64,000 nucleotides of DNA, from contig NC_081185.1 of NCBI RefSeq assembly GCF_029867415.1, positions 81,503,553-81,567,552 on the forward strand, written 5' to 3'. Shown here piece by piece: positions 22,613-33,546 of this stretch. The stretch's first letter is position 1, and each line of letters starts with the position of its first letter. Source of the stretch: Vicia villosa. Taxonomy: Eukaryota > Streptophyta > Magnoliopsida > Fabales > Fabaceae. The position numbers were made by a program, and so were the translations under genes. The notes under the pieces were generated by a model that had not been told where the DNA came from, made no database searches, and was given only the letters and a program-made list of their open reading frames with translations.

Positions 22613-24616
22613 TGTAATACCCCGTATTAATTAAATGCTCTAATGTATTAACTGACACTGAGGTTTTATCAATTGATACGATAGAGATACTTTTGGACAT
22701 TAAGTTAGTAGTGTTAACTTAAAGATATTTCCTTATATCCTTTCCTTTTGTTTTCTTCTTCATTCTACACCAAAAAAAAGCCAAAGATAGAGAGAAGAAG
22801 TAGAGAGAAGGAAGAGCAAAGGAGAAAGAGGAGAAAAGCTTGGATCTTCACCATTTCTTCGCCGAATCAACTCATCTTCGACATCAACGACTCTTAATCG
22901 AGGTGGGTTCTAGTTAGAAACTTATAGCTTTGATTGTGGATGAGAAATCATAAGTTTTGATTTAGGGTTTTGTATAGAGGAAATCTAGGTTTTGGACAAA
23001 TTCATCAATGTTCATGAGCAAAGTGATTATAATCCATGAATAGATCAACTATAGTTTGTATCCATGCTTTAATCTGATTTGGAACAGGTTTAGATGGTTT
23101 TGAACCATGGAAAGTGGTGGGTGAACAGAACTGAGAACTGAATTCTCGCGCGCTTCGCGGCGCGAACGGGGCTGCGCGGCGCGAACTATGCAGGTTTTTA
23201 GGGGTTTTGCTTCTGTCTTCAGTACGCGGCGCGTACTGGGTGTCGCGGCGCGAACAGTTTGGAAATCTTTAGAGTTTGCTACTGCCAGAGGGTTCGCGGC
23301 GCGTAGATTAGTTAGCGGCGCGAACAGTGTTAGAAATTATAGTGGTTTGCTTCTGCCATAGGGTTCGCGGCGCGACCTAGTTGTTGCGCGGCGCGAACTG
23401 AAGCTTCCTTAACCAATTTTTCTTAGATTAATGAACATTGTTTCAATCGTAACCTTCTAACCGTAAAACTGTTTTAACCGTCGTTCGAAGCAGTAATAGG
23501 CTAGGAGTGTGTCCTTTATAGTGGTGTAGATTTTGGAACCATGAGGACGTTGTGCTCTTGGTATGATGCTTATGTATTCTATGATTATTGTTTGAGTTCT
23601 ATTGCAGGTGGATTGGTAATACCTTGTTATATGTGTCTATATCAAGAGGGTTAAATAACTACATTGTTATGTGAATAAAGCATAAGTGAGGAAAACTAGG
23701 AATTGTTAGGTTGTGTAGCTTAACAAAGAAACCTAGGATGAAACATTATATGGACATACGTGTTGGAATCTTATGAGGAAAGGCTAACAGGCCTAGTGGT
23801 TTGCGGAAGCGATCACCATTGTTGATGTATTAATCGGAACCGTAGTATTTTCTTTATTTCTTTATTTTTCCTTTGAATGCTAACAGGCATTCACCGTGCA
23901 GAGAGGCACAATAATCTTGGCAGGTTTGATTCCCGCTTTTGTGTACGAATGGAACCTACGGGTAGAGACTTGTGATGGTGTACGGGCCATGTGAAGTGAC
24001 GATTCATGGGGAAAGGCTCATGAGTCCGAATCCATGTCGTATGTCAAGATTTTTCCAAAGGATTCATGACTCGTGCCACCTCCTAGACGTAGAAGGGGAC
24101 GGGAATATGGGGATGCCTTGGTATTGGTTTCCGATTAATAATCTTGTGTTGAGTTGTTGAACTCTAAGTATGATTCCATATAATGTTAGTGTTAGAACTC
24201 AAGGTCTAGTTCCTTATGACTTGAGACTTATAGATTAGAACCTTGTAAAGCCGAGAGGATCCATAGGATAGGGAACTCACTGGGATTTTATATCTCACCC
24301 CATTATATATTGATTTCAGGTACTACAGGTTCCGCGAAGGGTAAGGAGAAAGAAGTTTGATTTCCTTATTCCTTGTTCTTATTTTGGATATGGCGAAGCT
24401 TCCGTTGTGGAGTTCTTTTGAGATCATTGTTGATCTAGTTCTTAGCTTTTTATTTTGAACATCTTGTATGTATTATGCCATTGTGTAGAACTTTAGTATT
24501 TGGGCATTAATATGTATAATGTGTTGTCTAGGAACTTATTGGTATTTCAGTACCAAATACTTGGATTCATGTATACTTATATGATTTGATGCATGTATTT
24601 ATATATGGGTGTTACA
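22613..24616 (+). repeat. 3' LTR of the Tekay-type element
   Basis: Same length as the 5' LTR (2004 bp); by eye I found no substitution or indel between the two, including the CpG-rich block at 23147-23397. Confidence 0.95.
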
Positions 24617-24652
24617 AATATATTCGGTAACTATATTATGTAATTGATAATT

Positions 24653-24886
24653 GGGTTAAATATGTTTTTGATCCTATAAATATCTTACTTTTGGCTTTTA
24701 ATACCTATAAAAAATTTATTGACTTTTAGTCCTTATAAAATTAGTTTTGCACTCACTTTTTGGTCCATCTACGGGGACTAAAACTGAGTACAAAAGCAAT
24801 TTTATAGGGACCAAAAGTCAATATTTTTTTTATAGGGACTAAAAGTCATTTTAGGTAATTTTATAGGAACTAAAAACATATTTTCC
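24653..24886. mobile_element. Mutator-type MITE, 234 bp
   Basis: Inverted ends (GGGTTAAATATGTTTTTGAT against GGAAAATATGTTTTTAGTTC) are flanked by a perfect 9-bp duplication TTGATAATT (24644-24652 and 24887-24895). The interior is a long imperfect inverted repeat with several forms of TTTATAGGGACTAAAAGT. The 9-bp duplication indicates the Mutator superfamily. It is non-coding. Confidence 0.88.
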
Positions 24887-25435
24887 TTGATAATTTATTA
24901 TAATATATATTAGGTGAAATCTAAGGTGAGGGTTTAATTGAGTCTCTCATCTGTGAAGCATCAAAATAATACCGTTAGATTTAATCAATGGTTAGATTTG
25001 TTTAAAAATAAAATTAAAATACTTATACATTTCCATATTGAATCTTCTCTCTCTCTTCTCCTCTGAGTCTTCTTCCCTTCATGAAAATCTGCAAAAATAT
25101 TATTGAATGATAGATAAAAAAAATTGTGCACAAATTCTTTTCGTCCACAATTTATACATATAACACACACCTACACTTTTTTAGATCAAAGTATTAAACA
25201 TCCGTACCAATTAAAATTTCCCAGGCAACTTAGAATAATTGACATAAATTTAATTATAATATTTTGCTGCTCCCTCTAATATTTTTGACAAGATCCGTCA
25301 TTAGTAAATATAATTTATTAAACTATATTATTTTTTATTTTGAATATAATATAATTTATATTTTTTTTATGTTTAGCTACACTAATATATATTGTCTGGA
25401 TCCGCCCCTGCGTATCATATGAGAATGATTTTTTT

Positions 25436-25626
25436 ATATGAGAACATGAGAATGAATCTAAACCATTGGATTATAAAATAAATGGTGGAGATTATGTGTG
25501 ATTTTTTTTCTCTCTTATCCATTATTAAAATAAATGATGGAGGAGAGAAAAAAAAATAGTGACACATAATCTCCGCCATTTATTTTAAAATTCAATGGTT
25601 CAGAATCATTCTCATGTTTTCACATA
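25436..25626. mobile_element. Foldback MITE, ~190 bp
   Basis: The left arm (GAGAACATGAGAATGA, then CCATTG and AAATGGTGGAGATTATGTGT) pairs with the right arm (ACACATAATCTCCGCCATTT, then CAATGG and TCATTCTCATGTTTTC). I could not settle a target duplication. It is non-coding. Confidence 0.7.
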
Positions 25627-25651
25627 AAATTGTCATTGTCATAAGATATGT

Positions 25652-25655
<4 letters not shown>

Positions 25656-25733
<78 letters not shown>
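25656..25733. repeat. (AT)n microsatellite, ~78 bp
   Basis: A pure dinucleotide run; the Tyr-Ile repeat ORFs on both strands here are artefacts. Confidence 0.97.
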
Positions 25734-25736
<3 letters not shown>

Positions 25737-26020
25737 ATTTTAGATTATATAAATATTCAAACGAACATTTCATTTGATATTCCATTAATTCATTAATAAG
25801 TAATAATCCTATATCATATATCAATGACTGTATTATTATTATTATTATTTTATATTTTAATTATGATACTAATTTATGCTAAATGCAATATTATATAAAT
25901 GACGACAATTCTAAAAATCTAAATTTTACTGAGTTAATGAAAGAATTATTTATTTAATTATGAATATAAGAAAAAATTAATTATTATTTTTATTGAAAAC
26001 ATTTTATTTGTACTTAAAAG

Positions 26021-27231
26021 TGTTAGAACAAGATTTGTTCTGATCAATTATCTTAGTTTTGATGATAACAATAATATGAATTTTGCTTAAGATAATATGG
26101 TACTCTAATCCAATGCAATTTCCTTTTCAGGAAATATATAAAGAGTACGCATAATTCAGCGCTCAGAAGCTTTGTCTCAAAGGGTTCAGCATGCAACATC
26201 AGAACATGGTCTGGCAAGACATCAGAAGATGGTCGAAGCAGAATCAGAACATGGGTCTATGGAAGCATCAGAAGAACAAGAGAACAGAAGCACTGAAGTA
26301 CTGATGGTATCACGCTCAGAAGCACTTCAAGGTCAGAAGATCAGAAGATGCTATGCACCAAGCTGTTTGACTCTGATGATATTCAAACGTTGTATTCACA
26401 AACATCAGATCAGAAGGAAGTACAAGTGGCAAGCTACGCTGACTGACAAAAGGAACGTTAAAAGCTATTAAAGGCTACGTCAGTAGACACAGCGTGAACA
26501 AGGCTCGAGGTAGTTGACAAAAGCGTATAACATTAAATGCGATGCTGTACGGAACACGCAAAGCATTAAATGCACTCAACGGTCATCTTCTCCAACGCCT
26601 ATAAATATGAAGTTCTGATGAGAAGCAAGGTTAACGATTCTGCACCAAAACAACTCATATTAACTTGCTGAAACTCTGTTCAAATTCAAAGCTCAGAATC
26701 TTCATCTTCATCAAAGCTCACTACATTGCTGTTGTAATATATTAGTGAGATTAAGCTTAAACGTTAAGAGAAATATCACAGTTTGTGATTATAGCTTTTA
26801 AGAAGCAATTGTAATACTCTTAGAATTGATTACATTAAGTTGTAAGGAACTAGAGTGATCGTGTGGATCAGAATACTCTAGGAAGTCTTAGAGGTTATCT
26901 AAGCAGTTGTAACTAGAGTGATCGTGTGGATCAGTAGACTCTAGAAAAGTCTTAGAGGGTATCTAAGCAGCTGTTCCTGGAGTGATCAGTGTGTGATCAG
27001 AAGACTCTGGAAGACTTAGTTGCTGACTAAGTGGAGAACCATTGTAATCCGTGCGATTAGTGGATTAAATCCTCAGTTGAGGTAAATCATCTCTGCGGGG
27101 GTGGACTGGAGTAGTTTAGTTAACAACGAACCAGGATAAAAATAACTGTGCAATTTATTTTTATCTGTCAAGTTTTTAAAGCTACACTTATTCAACCCCC
27201 CCCCCCTTTCTAAGTGTTTTTCTATCCTTCA
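26021..27231 (+). repeat. 5' LTR of the SIRE-type element
   Basis: It begins TGTTAGAACA and ends TATCCTTCA. A TATA-like CCTATAAATATG lies near 26598. At 26845-27035 a unit of about 64 bp around AACTAGAGTGATCGTGTGGA is repeated 2.6 times. An eleven-base C run is at about 27196-27206. The 99-codon ORF at 26172 lies wholly inside the LTR and recurs at 33698. Confidence 0.93.
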
Positions 27232-27233
27232 AT

Positions 27234-27245
27234 TGGCATCAGAGC
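27234..27245 (+). other. Primer binding site
   Basis: TGGCATCAGAGC, three bases into the interior, differs by one base from the standard iMet site TGGTATCAGAGC. Confidence 0.85.
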
Positions 27246-27317
27246 GCCGGTTCTAAGGTGCAAGCACTTAACCGTGTTTAGAAAAGATTCAGGAAGAGAA
27301 AAACGCTTCAGTAAAAG

Positions 27318-29237
27318 ATGGTTGATGAAAGTGAAAAGTCTACACCTGCATCTACATCTGGCTCTGCTGAGCAATACAACGGTAACAATGGTTATACTAG
27401 ACCGCCGGTATTTGATGGTGAAAACTTTGAATACTGGAAAGATAAACTGGAAAGTTACTTTCTTGGTCTAGATGGTGATCTATGGGATCTTCTGATGGAT
27501 GGTTACAAACATCCTGTAAATGCCAGAGGCGTAAAGCTGACAAGGCAAGAAATGAATGATGATCAGAAGAAGCTCTTCAGGAATCATCATAAATGCAGAA
27601 CTGTTTTGCTGAATGCTATCTCTCATGCTGAGTATGAGAAGATATCTAACAGGGAAACGGCCTATGACATATATGAGTCCTTGAAAATGACTCATGAAGG
27701 AAATGCTCAAGTCAAGGAGACTAAAGCTCTAGCTTTAATCCAGAAGTATGAAGCCTTCAAGATGGAGGATGATGAAGATATTGAAAAGATGTTTTCAAGA
27801 TTTCAAACTCTTACTGCTGGATTGAGAGTTCTTGACAAGGGATACACCAAGGCTGATCACGTAAAGAAGATCATCAGAAGCTTACCCAGAAGATGGGGTC
27901 CTATGGTGACTGCATTCAAGATTGCAAAGAATCTGAATGAAGTTTCTCTGGAAGAGCTTATCAGTGCCTTGAGAAGTCATGAAATAGAGCTGGACGCAAA
28001 TGAGCCTCAAAAGAAAGGTAAGTCTATTGCAGTAAAATCCAATATCAAGAAATGCACTAACGCTTTTCAAGCTAGAGAAGAAGATCCTGAAGAATCAGAA
28101 TCTGAAGAAGAAGATGAACTGTCTTTGATCTCCAGAAGGCTAAATCAACTCTGGAAGACCAAGCAAAGGAAGTTCAGAGGCTTCAGAAGTTCAAAGAAAT
28201 TTGAACGTGGAGAATCTTCTGATGACAGAAGATTTGACAAGAAGAAGGTCATGTGCTATGAATGCAATGAGCCTGGACACTTCAAGAATGAATGTCCAAA
28301 TCTTCAGAAGGAAAATCCCAAGAAGAAGTTTCATAAGAAGAAAGGTCTTATGGCAACCTGGGATGAGTCAGAAGATGATTCAGACTCTGAAGATGAGCAG
28401 GCTAACTGTGCGCTGATGGCGACAGAAGATGACTGATCAGAATCTACATCAGAATCAGATTCTGAAGAGGTATTTTCTGAACTTACTAGAGATGAGTTAG
28501 TTTCCGGTCTAACTGAACTTCTGGAACTCAAGTCTCAGATTAGTCTCAAATACAAAAAGCTGAAAAAGCTATTTGAATTTGAAACAAAGAAGCTTGAGTT
28601 GGAGAATTCTGAATTAAAAGAAAAACTTTTAAAATTATCCAATAATGTTGGATCTCCTTCTGATTCAGAAAAATCCACTCCTAGTCTAAACCATATTCTG
28701 AAAGAATATGATTTAAGTTTCAGGAAGTTCTTATCTAGAAGTATTGGCAGAAGTCAGCTAGCTTCTATGATATATGCTGTGTCTGGAAACAAAAGAGTTG
28801 GCATTGGTTTTGAGGGTGAAACCCCATACAAACTTGAACCTGTTGATGAAATGAAATTCACATACAAGCCATTGTATGATCAGTTCAAGTATGGCCACTC
28901 CCATGATATTAGGCACACTTCACATGCTCAAAGGTTTCACATAACACACACCAAAAAGCATGTGACACAACCTAGGAAATATCATGAAACTCACATTAAA
29001 AATTATCATGCTGTTCCTCCTATTGCTTACAATGTTAAACCCAAGTTCAATCAGAACTTGAGAAAATCTAACAAGAAAGGACCCAAGAAGATGTGGGTAC
29101 CAAAGAAAAAGACTATTTCTTTTGCAGATTCTCTTGGTGACAAAGAAGATAAAAGTCAACATGACATGTCTCCTGGACTCAAGTTGGTCTCAACACTTGA
29201 AGGGAAGAAAGACTGTCTTCCAAGTTCTGGTACTTAA
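27318..29237 (+). pseudogene. gag of the SIRE-type element, one in-frame TGA
   Basis: From ATG 27318 a copia Gag of the UBN2 class is read (PVFDGENFEYWKDKLESYF near the start, then a helical core), with a zinc knuckle CYECNEPGHFKNEC at about residues 312-325 and acidic Ser/Glu-rich tracts. A TGA at 28434-28436 ends the first ORF at 372 residues, but the same frame continues open for another 266 codons to TAA 29235-29237, with a coiled-coil-like stretch (about 28560-28640) and a basic end containing KKMWVPKKK, typical of the end of SIRE-type Gag before protease. The TGA could be a CGA that decayed at a CpG, or a programmed stop; SIRE-type elements are known for gag and pol in one frame separated by a stop. 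A single stop in an otherwise young element is consistent with either. Confidence 0.85.
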
Positions 29238-29363
29238 ATCTGTTGAAGAAACTATGTTCGTAGGAGTTCAGAAAAGATAGCTTATTAGTCTTGGAACCAT
29301 CTGTTTTGTTTGTTTCTAGAGCAATGATGTTTCGTTCTTAATTATTCTGAATGCTCTAAATGC

Positions 29364-29640
29364 TACAGAATATACAATATTGAAACATTGATTGTGGACG
29401 AATCAATAAATATCTGGTTTGATGATAAACTTGTTTCTAATGAAACAAAGCGCTTAAGAATTTCTGCAGATACAGTTTTGTCTTATCAGAAGCTGCAGAA
29501 CAAAGAAGTGAACCTCCAGAAGCTGTGTATATCAGAAGTAATGGATCAGAAGATCATTCAGATTTATATCAACACACTTCAGAAGGAGTGTTTCCTGAAG
29601 AGAAACTTGATCAGATCAGAAGCAGTGATCAGAATCTGAA
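29364..29640 (+). pseudogene. Relic of copia integrase C-terminal region
   Basis: The frame before and after 29388 reads RIYNIETLIVDESINIWFDD, matching the usual copia stretch between integrase and reverse transcriptase (the V-x-E-S-I-N-V-x-F-D-D motif). About 85 further codons follow without recognisable domains. The gag end is only about 130 bp upstream, so protease and the integrase core were removed on one side, and reverse transcriptase and RNase H on the other. Confidence 0.7.
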
Positions 29641-29956
29641 GGCGTAAAGTCTATTCTAAAATTTACAGCTGTCATCTATTATCTGATGGTGAACACGTGT
29701 CTGTACGGTTAGTACAAAGCGTGCAGTTGAAAAGACGCCGACCTAGGTAACTGTATTAAATCATTTCATTTACTGTGATTCTCTCTCCTAATGTCATTTC
29801 TCATTAAATGCACAATGATTTCTTTTTAAATCCTTTAAATAACTCGCTTCATTTTCATTCCCTCTTTTTTCTCTCTTTCTCTCTCTTTTGTGCATTCACT
29901 TCGTTGCATTTCTCTTCAAACCCTAGTTTTTGATTTGATCTCAAAGCATTATCATC

Positions 29957-32413
29957 ATGAACTCATCTTCTTGTTCATCAAATTCAAAAGAAAGGCTCAC
30001 TTCTACACAGATCCTTTTAAGCAAATATGAGCATGCTCCATTGAAAACATGCTTAATACCCACGAAAGAACTAGAAGTTCTATGTGAATCTGCTGTGGAC
30101 ATCAACAACCTTAAAGCTAATGGCTTTCAGTGTGATGCAAGAATCTTTGAGCAAGGATGGTCTAAATATCTTGATAGATTGGTTGGTCCAATTTATCCTG
30201 AACTTGTGAAGGATTTTTGGGTACATGCAACGGTTACTCCAACTGCCATCATTTCATTTGTGCTAGGGCATGAAGTGGTTATCACTGAGAAGCTCATCAG
30301 GAAGTTGTACAATCTTGATGATGAAGAAGGTTGGTCTGGTCTTCAACCCAATACAGTTGACTGGACTCCAGTTGAAAAACAAATCTCTACGGTTTTTGGA
30401 ATTGATTCTCATAACACGGGCACCTTAAGGCCTTTCTATAAAGTATGGGCTGAGATTATTCTGGGTTCTCTTCACCATAGAAAAAGGATGCTCTCCTCCT
30501 CCTACATCAGTCCGACTCACAAGTACACTCTTTTCTGCATTGGCAAAAAGATAGAGATCAACATCTCTCATATTCTGTTTGAGAATCTGAAAACATCTAT
30601 CTTTGAGTCAAGAGAAGATGAAAGGGCGAAGTACCCTCATATTCCAAGAACAACCATTCCATTCGGAAGGATGATTTCAGACATTCTGATTGAAAGCAAA
30701 GTTGTGGACTCTATCAGAAATCGCAATGCATCGCATTTTCTTGGAGTAATTCAAGGTCCCATCTTCAATGGTGTTGATTTGTTCAGACTGGAACTCATTA
30801 AGAATGTACCTTTTGTGTGCACAAGCTTTCCTGACATTCTGTCAAGAAGAATTGCTGTTGAAGGATTCATCTCCTTGTTTCATAAAGAACTTGATCATGT
30901 TGTCAAGCTTTACTTGGATGATTGTGTTAGGAAGCAATCAGATGTTGATCCTGCTTGGATCCGTGGCAGAGTACTCCCGTCCAAAGATGATATTCTGAAG
31001 AAGGATAAGAAGGAACGACAGGCAAGGCTAAAAAGAAAGGCACAAGAAGATGAGGCTGAGAGAGCCAAGAAGTTAAGGGTCACCTATGATCCTGACAAGG
31101 TAGGTTCTTCTGAACGAAGAAATAAAAGGATCAGAGACTCCTTTCACAAAACCAGATCTTCACATGCTTCTTCTGAACAGTCCTCCAGGCAGGTTTTTAC
31201 TCCACCTCCTTCTGTCCCTAAACCTTCTCCCCAATCACCTCCTTCTGAACCAAAAGTAAACTTCACCTTACCAAATCCTTCTCCATCATCCTTCTCCTCT
31301 CCCATTCTAAACCCCACTCCTTTAAGTATTCTTCTCCCAACTCCTTCTGATAAATCCTTCTCACCAATTCCCTTTTCAAATACTTCACCCTCTTCTCAAT
31401 CCATCCCTTCTGATATTCCACCCTCATCAATCATTCTCTCAGATATCCCTTCTTCCTCATTCACTGCACCTCCACCTTCTATATCCCATCCCTTACCTAC
31501 CAGAAAATCCAAACCTTACTGTCTTCTCTACCCTGACTACAAATTCACCTTCAATCCGCCTGAACCTGAACCCTATACCTACCTGGAACTTTTCAGACAT
31601 GAAGTGATTAGCAGTCTAGACCTTCTGAAGGATGCATTTCTAAATGGTCTGGATGATGTTTCTACAAGAAATCTCTGGAGAAGATTTCGCAAGGATTTTC
31701 AAGTAGAAGCAATGGGAGTACAGAAAAGACTAGTGGCTGCTGCCCCTGGTTACCTTCTGGAGGAAGACAATGGTATATACTACCATCCTCTCAGAAATTG
31801 TGTTGCTGCTGAGGAGAAACCCTTTGTGGATGAATTGGAAGTAGCAAGACTCGCTGCTGCATTGGAAGCCAATCCTTGCAGGGAGATTGTGGTCTGGATA
31901 CCTCAATATCCTGTTCTACTTGGGGATTTCAAGACTCTCTTTGACTATCTGAGGGAAAACCCTTCTGAGAAAGACCCAAGCTTGGTCATTCCAGAAGTTG
32001 TTGACCCACCAAAAGTTGAAGGTCCTTCTGCTCCCAGGAATCTAGCTGCCATTCTTCAGGCACTTGAGAATGGAGAATCGGAAATTCCTGCTGCAGAATA
32101 TGGAGATGCTTCTATGCAAGAAGCAGATGCTGAAGATCATGTTGCTAAAACTGTTCCTGTTGAGGAAATCCCTGCAAATGATCTATCTATGGAAGCTGCA
32201 GATCAACATGTCATCCCTGTGGATAGAAGCTGTGAAGCTTCTTCTGATGAATCTTCTCGTCTTGCAAGGACTCTGGAAGAAATTCAGAAGAGACAGGATG
32301 AGCAAAGCTCACTCAATGATAAGTATAACGCTTTCATGGTGAGGCAAGAAGGACACAACAATAAGGTTCAAGAGATGCTGACCAAGATCTTGTCAAGACT
32401 AGGGCCATCTTAG
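29957..32413 (+). CDS. Large extra ORF, 'envelope-like' of SIRE-type elements
   Basis: An intact 818-residue ORF sits where SIRE-lineage elements carry a third ORF. Residues about 40-340 resemble the 'putative plant transposon protein' domain (for example FEQGWSKYLDRLVGPIYPEL and VKDFWVHATVTP). A very basic segment follows (about 349-375, KKDKKERQARLKRKAQEDE), then a Pro/Ser-rich stretch (about 400-510), a second globular block (about 515-660), an acidic tail and a C-terminal heptad-like coiled coil (about 770-815). I see no signal peptide and no membrane helix, so the name 'envelope-like' is by position only; its function is unknown. An intact long ORF beside a deleted pol suggests it is still under selection or was recently copied from an intact source. 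Confidence 0.8.
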   Translation: MNSSSCSSNSKERLTSTQILLSKYEHAPLKTCLIPTKELEVLCESAVDINNLKANGFQCDARIFEQGWSKYLDRLVGPIYPELVKDFWVHATVTPTAIISFVLGHEVVITEKLIRKLYNLDDEEGWSGLQPNTVDWTPVEKQISTVFGIDSHNTGTLRPFYKVWAEIILGSLHHRKRMLSSSYISPTHKYTLFCIGKKIEINISHILFENLKTSIFESREDERAKYPHIPRTTIPFGRMISDILIESKVVDSIRNRNASHFLGVIQGPIFNGVDLFRLELIKNVPFVCTSFPDILSRRIAVEGFISLFHKELDHVVKLYLDDCVRKQSDVDPAWIRGRVLPSKDDILKKDKKERQARLKRKAQEDEAERAKKLRVTYDPDKVGSSERRNKRIRDSFHKTRSSHASSEQSSRQVFTPPPSVPKPSPQSPPSEPKVNFTLPNPSPSSFSSPILNPTPLSILLPTPSDKSFSPIPFSNTSPSSQSIPSDIPPSSIILSDIPSSSFTAPPPSISHPLPTRKSKPYCLLYPDYKFTFNPPEPEPYTYLELFRHEVISSLDLLKDAFLNGLDDVSTRNLWRRFRKDFQVEAMGVQKRLVAAAPGYLLEEDNGIYYHPLRNCVAAEEKPFVDELEVARLAAALEANPCREIVVWIPQYPVLLGDFKTLFDYLRENPSEKDPSLVIPEVVDPPKVEGPSAPRNLAAILQALENGESEIPAAEYGDASMQEADAEDHVAKTVPVEEIPANDLSMEAADQHVIPVDRSCEASSDESSRLARTLEEIQKRQDEQSSLNDKYNAFMVRQEGHNNKVQEMLTKILSRLGPS

Positions 32414-32587
32414 ATTAAGTCTGTGTTGTCTCTTTCTTTTCGTTGCATCTGTTTTGTTTTGTGCATCTGATCTTTCTTGTCTTCTTGTACTTCTACCTGC
32501 TGTTTGAACTTCAATGAAATCATCTTCTTCCTTCGTGTGTTTCGTTTTGTTTATCTCTGAATCTTTTTTGCTTTTTGATGATATGAC

Positions 32588-33546
32588 AAAAAGGGGGAGA
32601 AATATGTGATAAATGATTTGATTTAATCAGTTGCTTTTTCTAACAAGAACTGCAAGTTCTATATGGTTTAAGTGTTTTGCAGGTATAAAGAAGTGAAGAG
32701 AATCTTCAAAGCAAACACAAGAAGCTAAACCATGGAAACTGAAGCAAGCTGAGTGCTGTCAAGCTTCAGAGATCAGAAGCACTGATAATAGAATTTGATC
32801 CATATTTGTCCATTTGATCTGACAAAATTCTATTTGCACTGATACATTATTTTAGCCTATATGGCTCTGATACATATCATGTGTTCTAATATACATTTTA
32901 TGTTCTGACTCGTTCATGCTGACTTTTGTCGTTTAGTTTTTGTTCTGTAACATTTCAGGATGTAGAGATGCTCAGATGATGCTCTGGTACATTCAACAAT
33001 GTTCTGATACAAATCTAGCATGAAGTGATGTTGGTAGAAATTCAAAGCTCTGAAGCTATCCGAGGGAAGCAGAAATCAGAAGCTGTGAAGGTTCTAAAGA
33101 TCCAGAAAACTCAAGTTCTGAAGCTGTCCTAAAGGGAAGCAGAAATCAGAAGCTGTGAATGTTCAGAAGATCAAAGAAATTCAAGTTCTGAAGCTGTCCT
33201 AGATGGAAGCAGGAATCAGAAGCTGTGAGTGTTCTAGGGATCTAAAGAAATTCTAGTTCTGAAGCTGTCCAATGGAAGCAGAAGTCAGAAGCTATGAATT
33301 CTCTGAAGACAGAAGCTTATATGATCGTCTCTACCGAAATAATCAGGGAAGTCTTTTATTAAAGTTCTTCGAGTATTTATTTCAGGGGGAGATTATTTAT
33401 CTCAGGGGGAGATTGTTAATCTCAGGGGGAGACATATTCATATGCTTATGCTATAGCTGTGTAATTTGTCTTTTGCCGTCTATTCTTTCTGATCGCAAAT
33501 TCATATCATTTATATATGTTTTTGTCATCATCAAAAAGGGGGAGAT
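32588..33546 (+). repeat. 3' non-coding region with PPT-like tracts and tandem repeats
   Basis: AAAAAGGGGGAGA occurs at 32588-32600 and again at 33533-33545 directly before the 3' LTR, where it is the functional polypurine tract. Between them, 33381-33440 has an exact 20-bp periodicity of three units with CAGGGGGAGA, and about 33050-33300 has four units of about 70 bp built around CTGAAGCTGTCC and AATCAGAAGCTGTGA. The 114-codon ORF at 33272 crosses these repeats and is not a gene. Confidence 0.85.

Larger units (their letters stand above)
16021..24616 (+). mobile_element. Full-length Tekay-type Ty3/gypsy chromovirus
   Basis: The 8596-bp element has two direct LTRs (16021-18024 and 22613-24616, both 2004 bp) and a perfect 5-bp duplication AATAT (16016-16020 and 24617-24621). 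A tRNA-iMet primer site follows the 5' LTR, a polypurine tract precedes the 3' LTR, and one uninterrupted Gag-Pol ORF fills the interior. Integrase followed by a chromodomain-like tail, the long LTRs and the iMet primer place it in the Tekay (Del) clade. I saw no difference between the LTRs on inspection. Together with the open ORF this marks a very recent, potentially autonomous insertion. Confidence 0.95.

Noticed and set aside
25614..25824. Tyr-Ile repeat ORFs on both strands (also at 14971-15207)
   Set aside because: They are translations of (AT)n microsatellites.
26172..26471. 99-codon plus-strand ORF, repeated at 33698-33997
   Set aside because: It lies entirely within the SIRE-type LTRs, occurs twice only because the LTR is duplicated, and has no domain.
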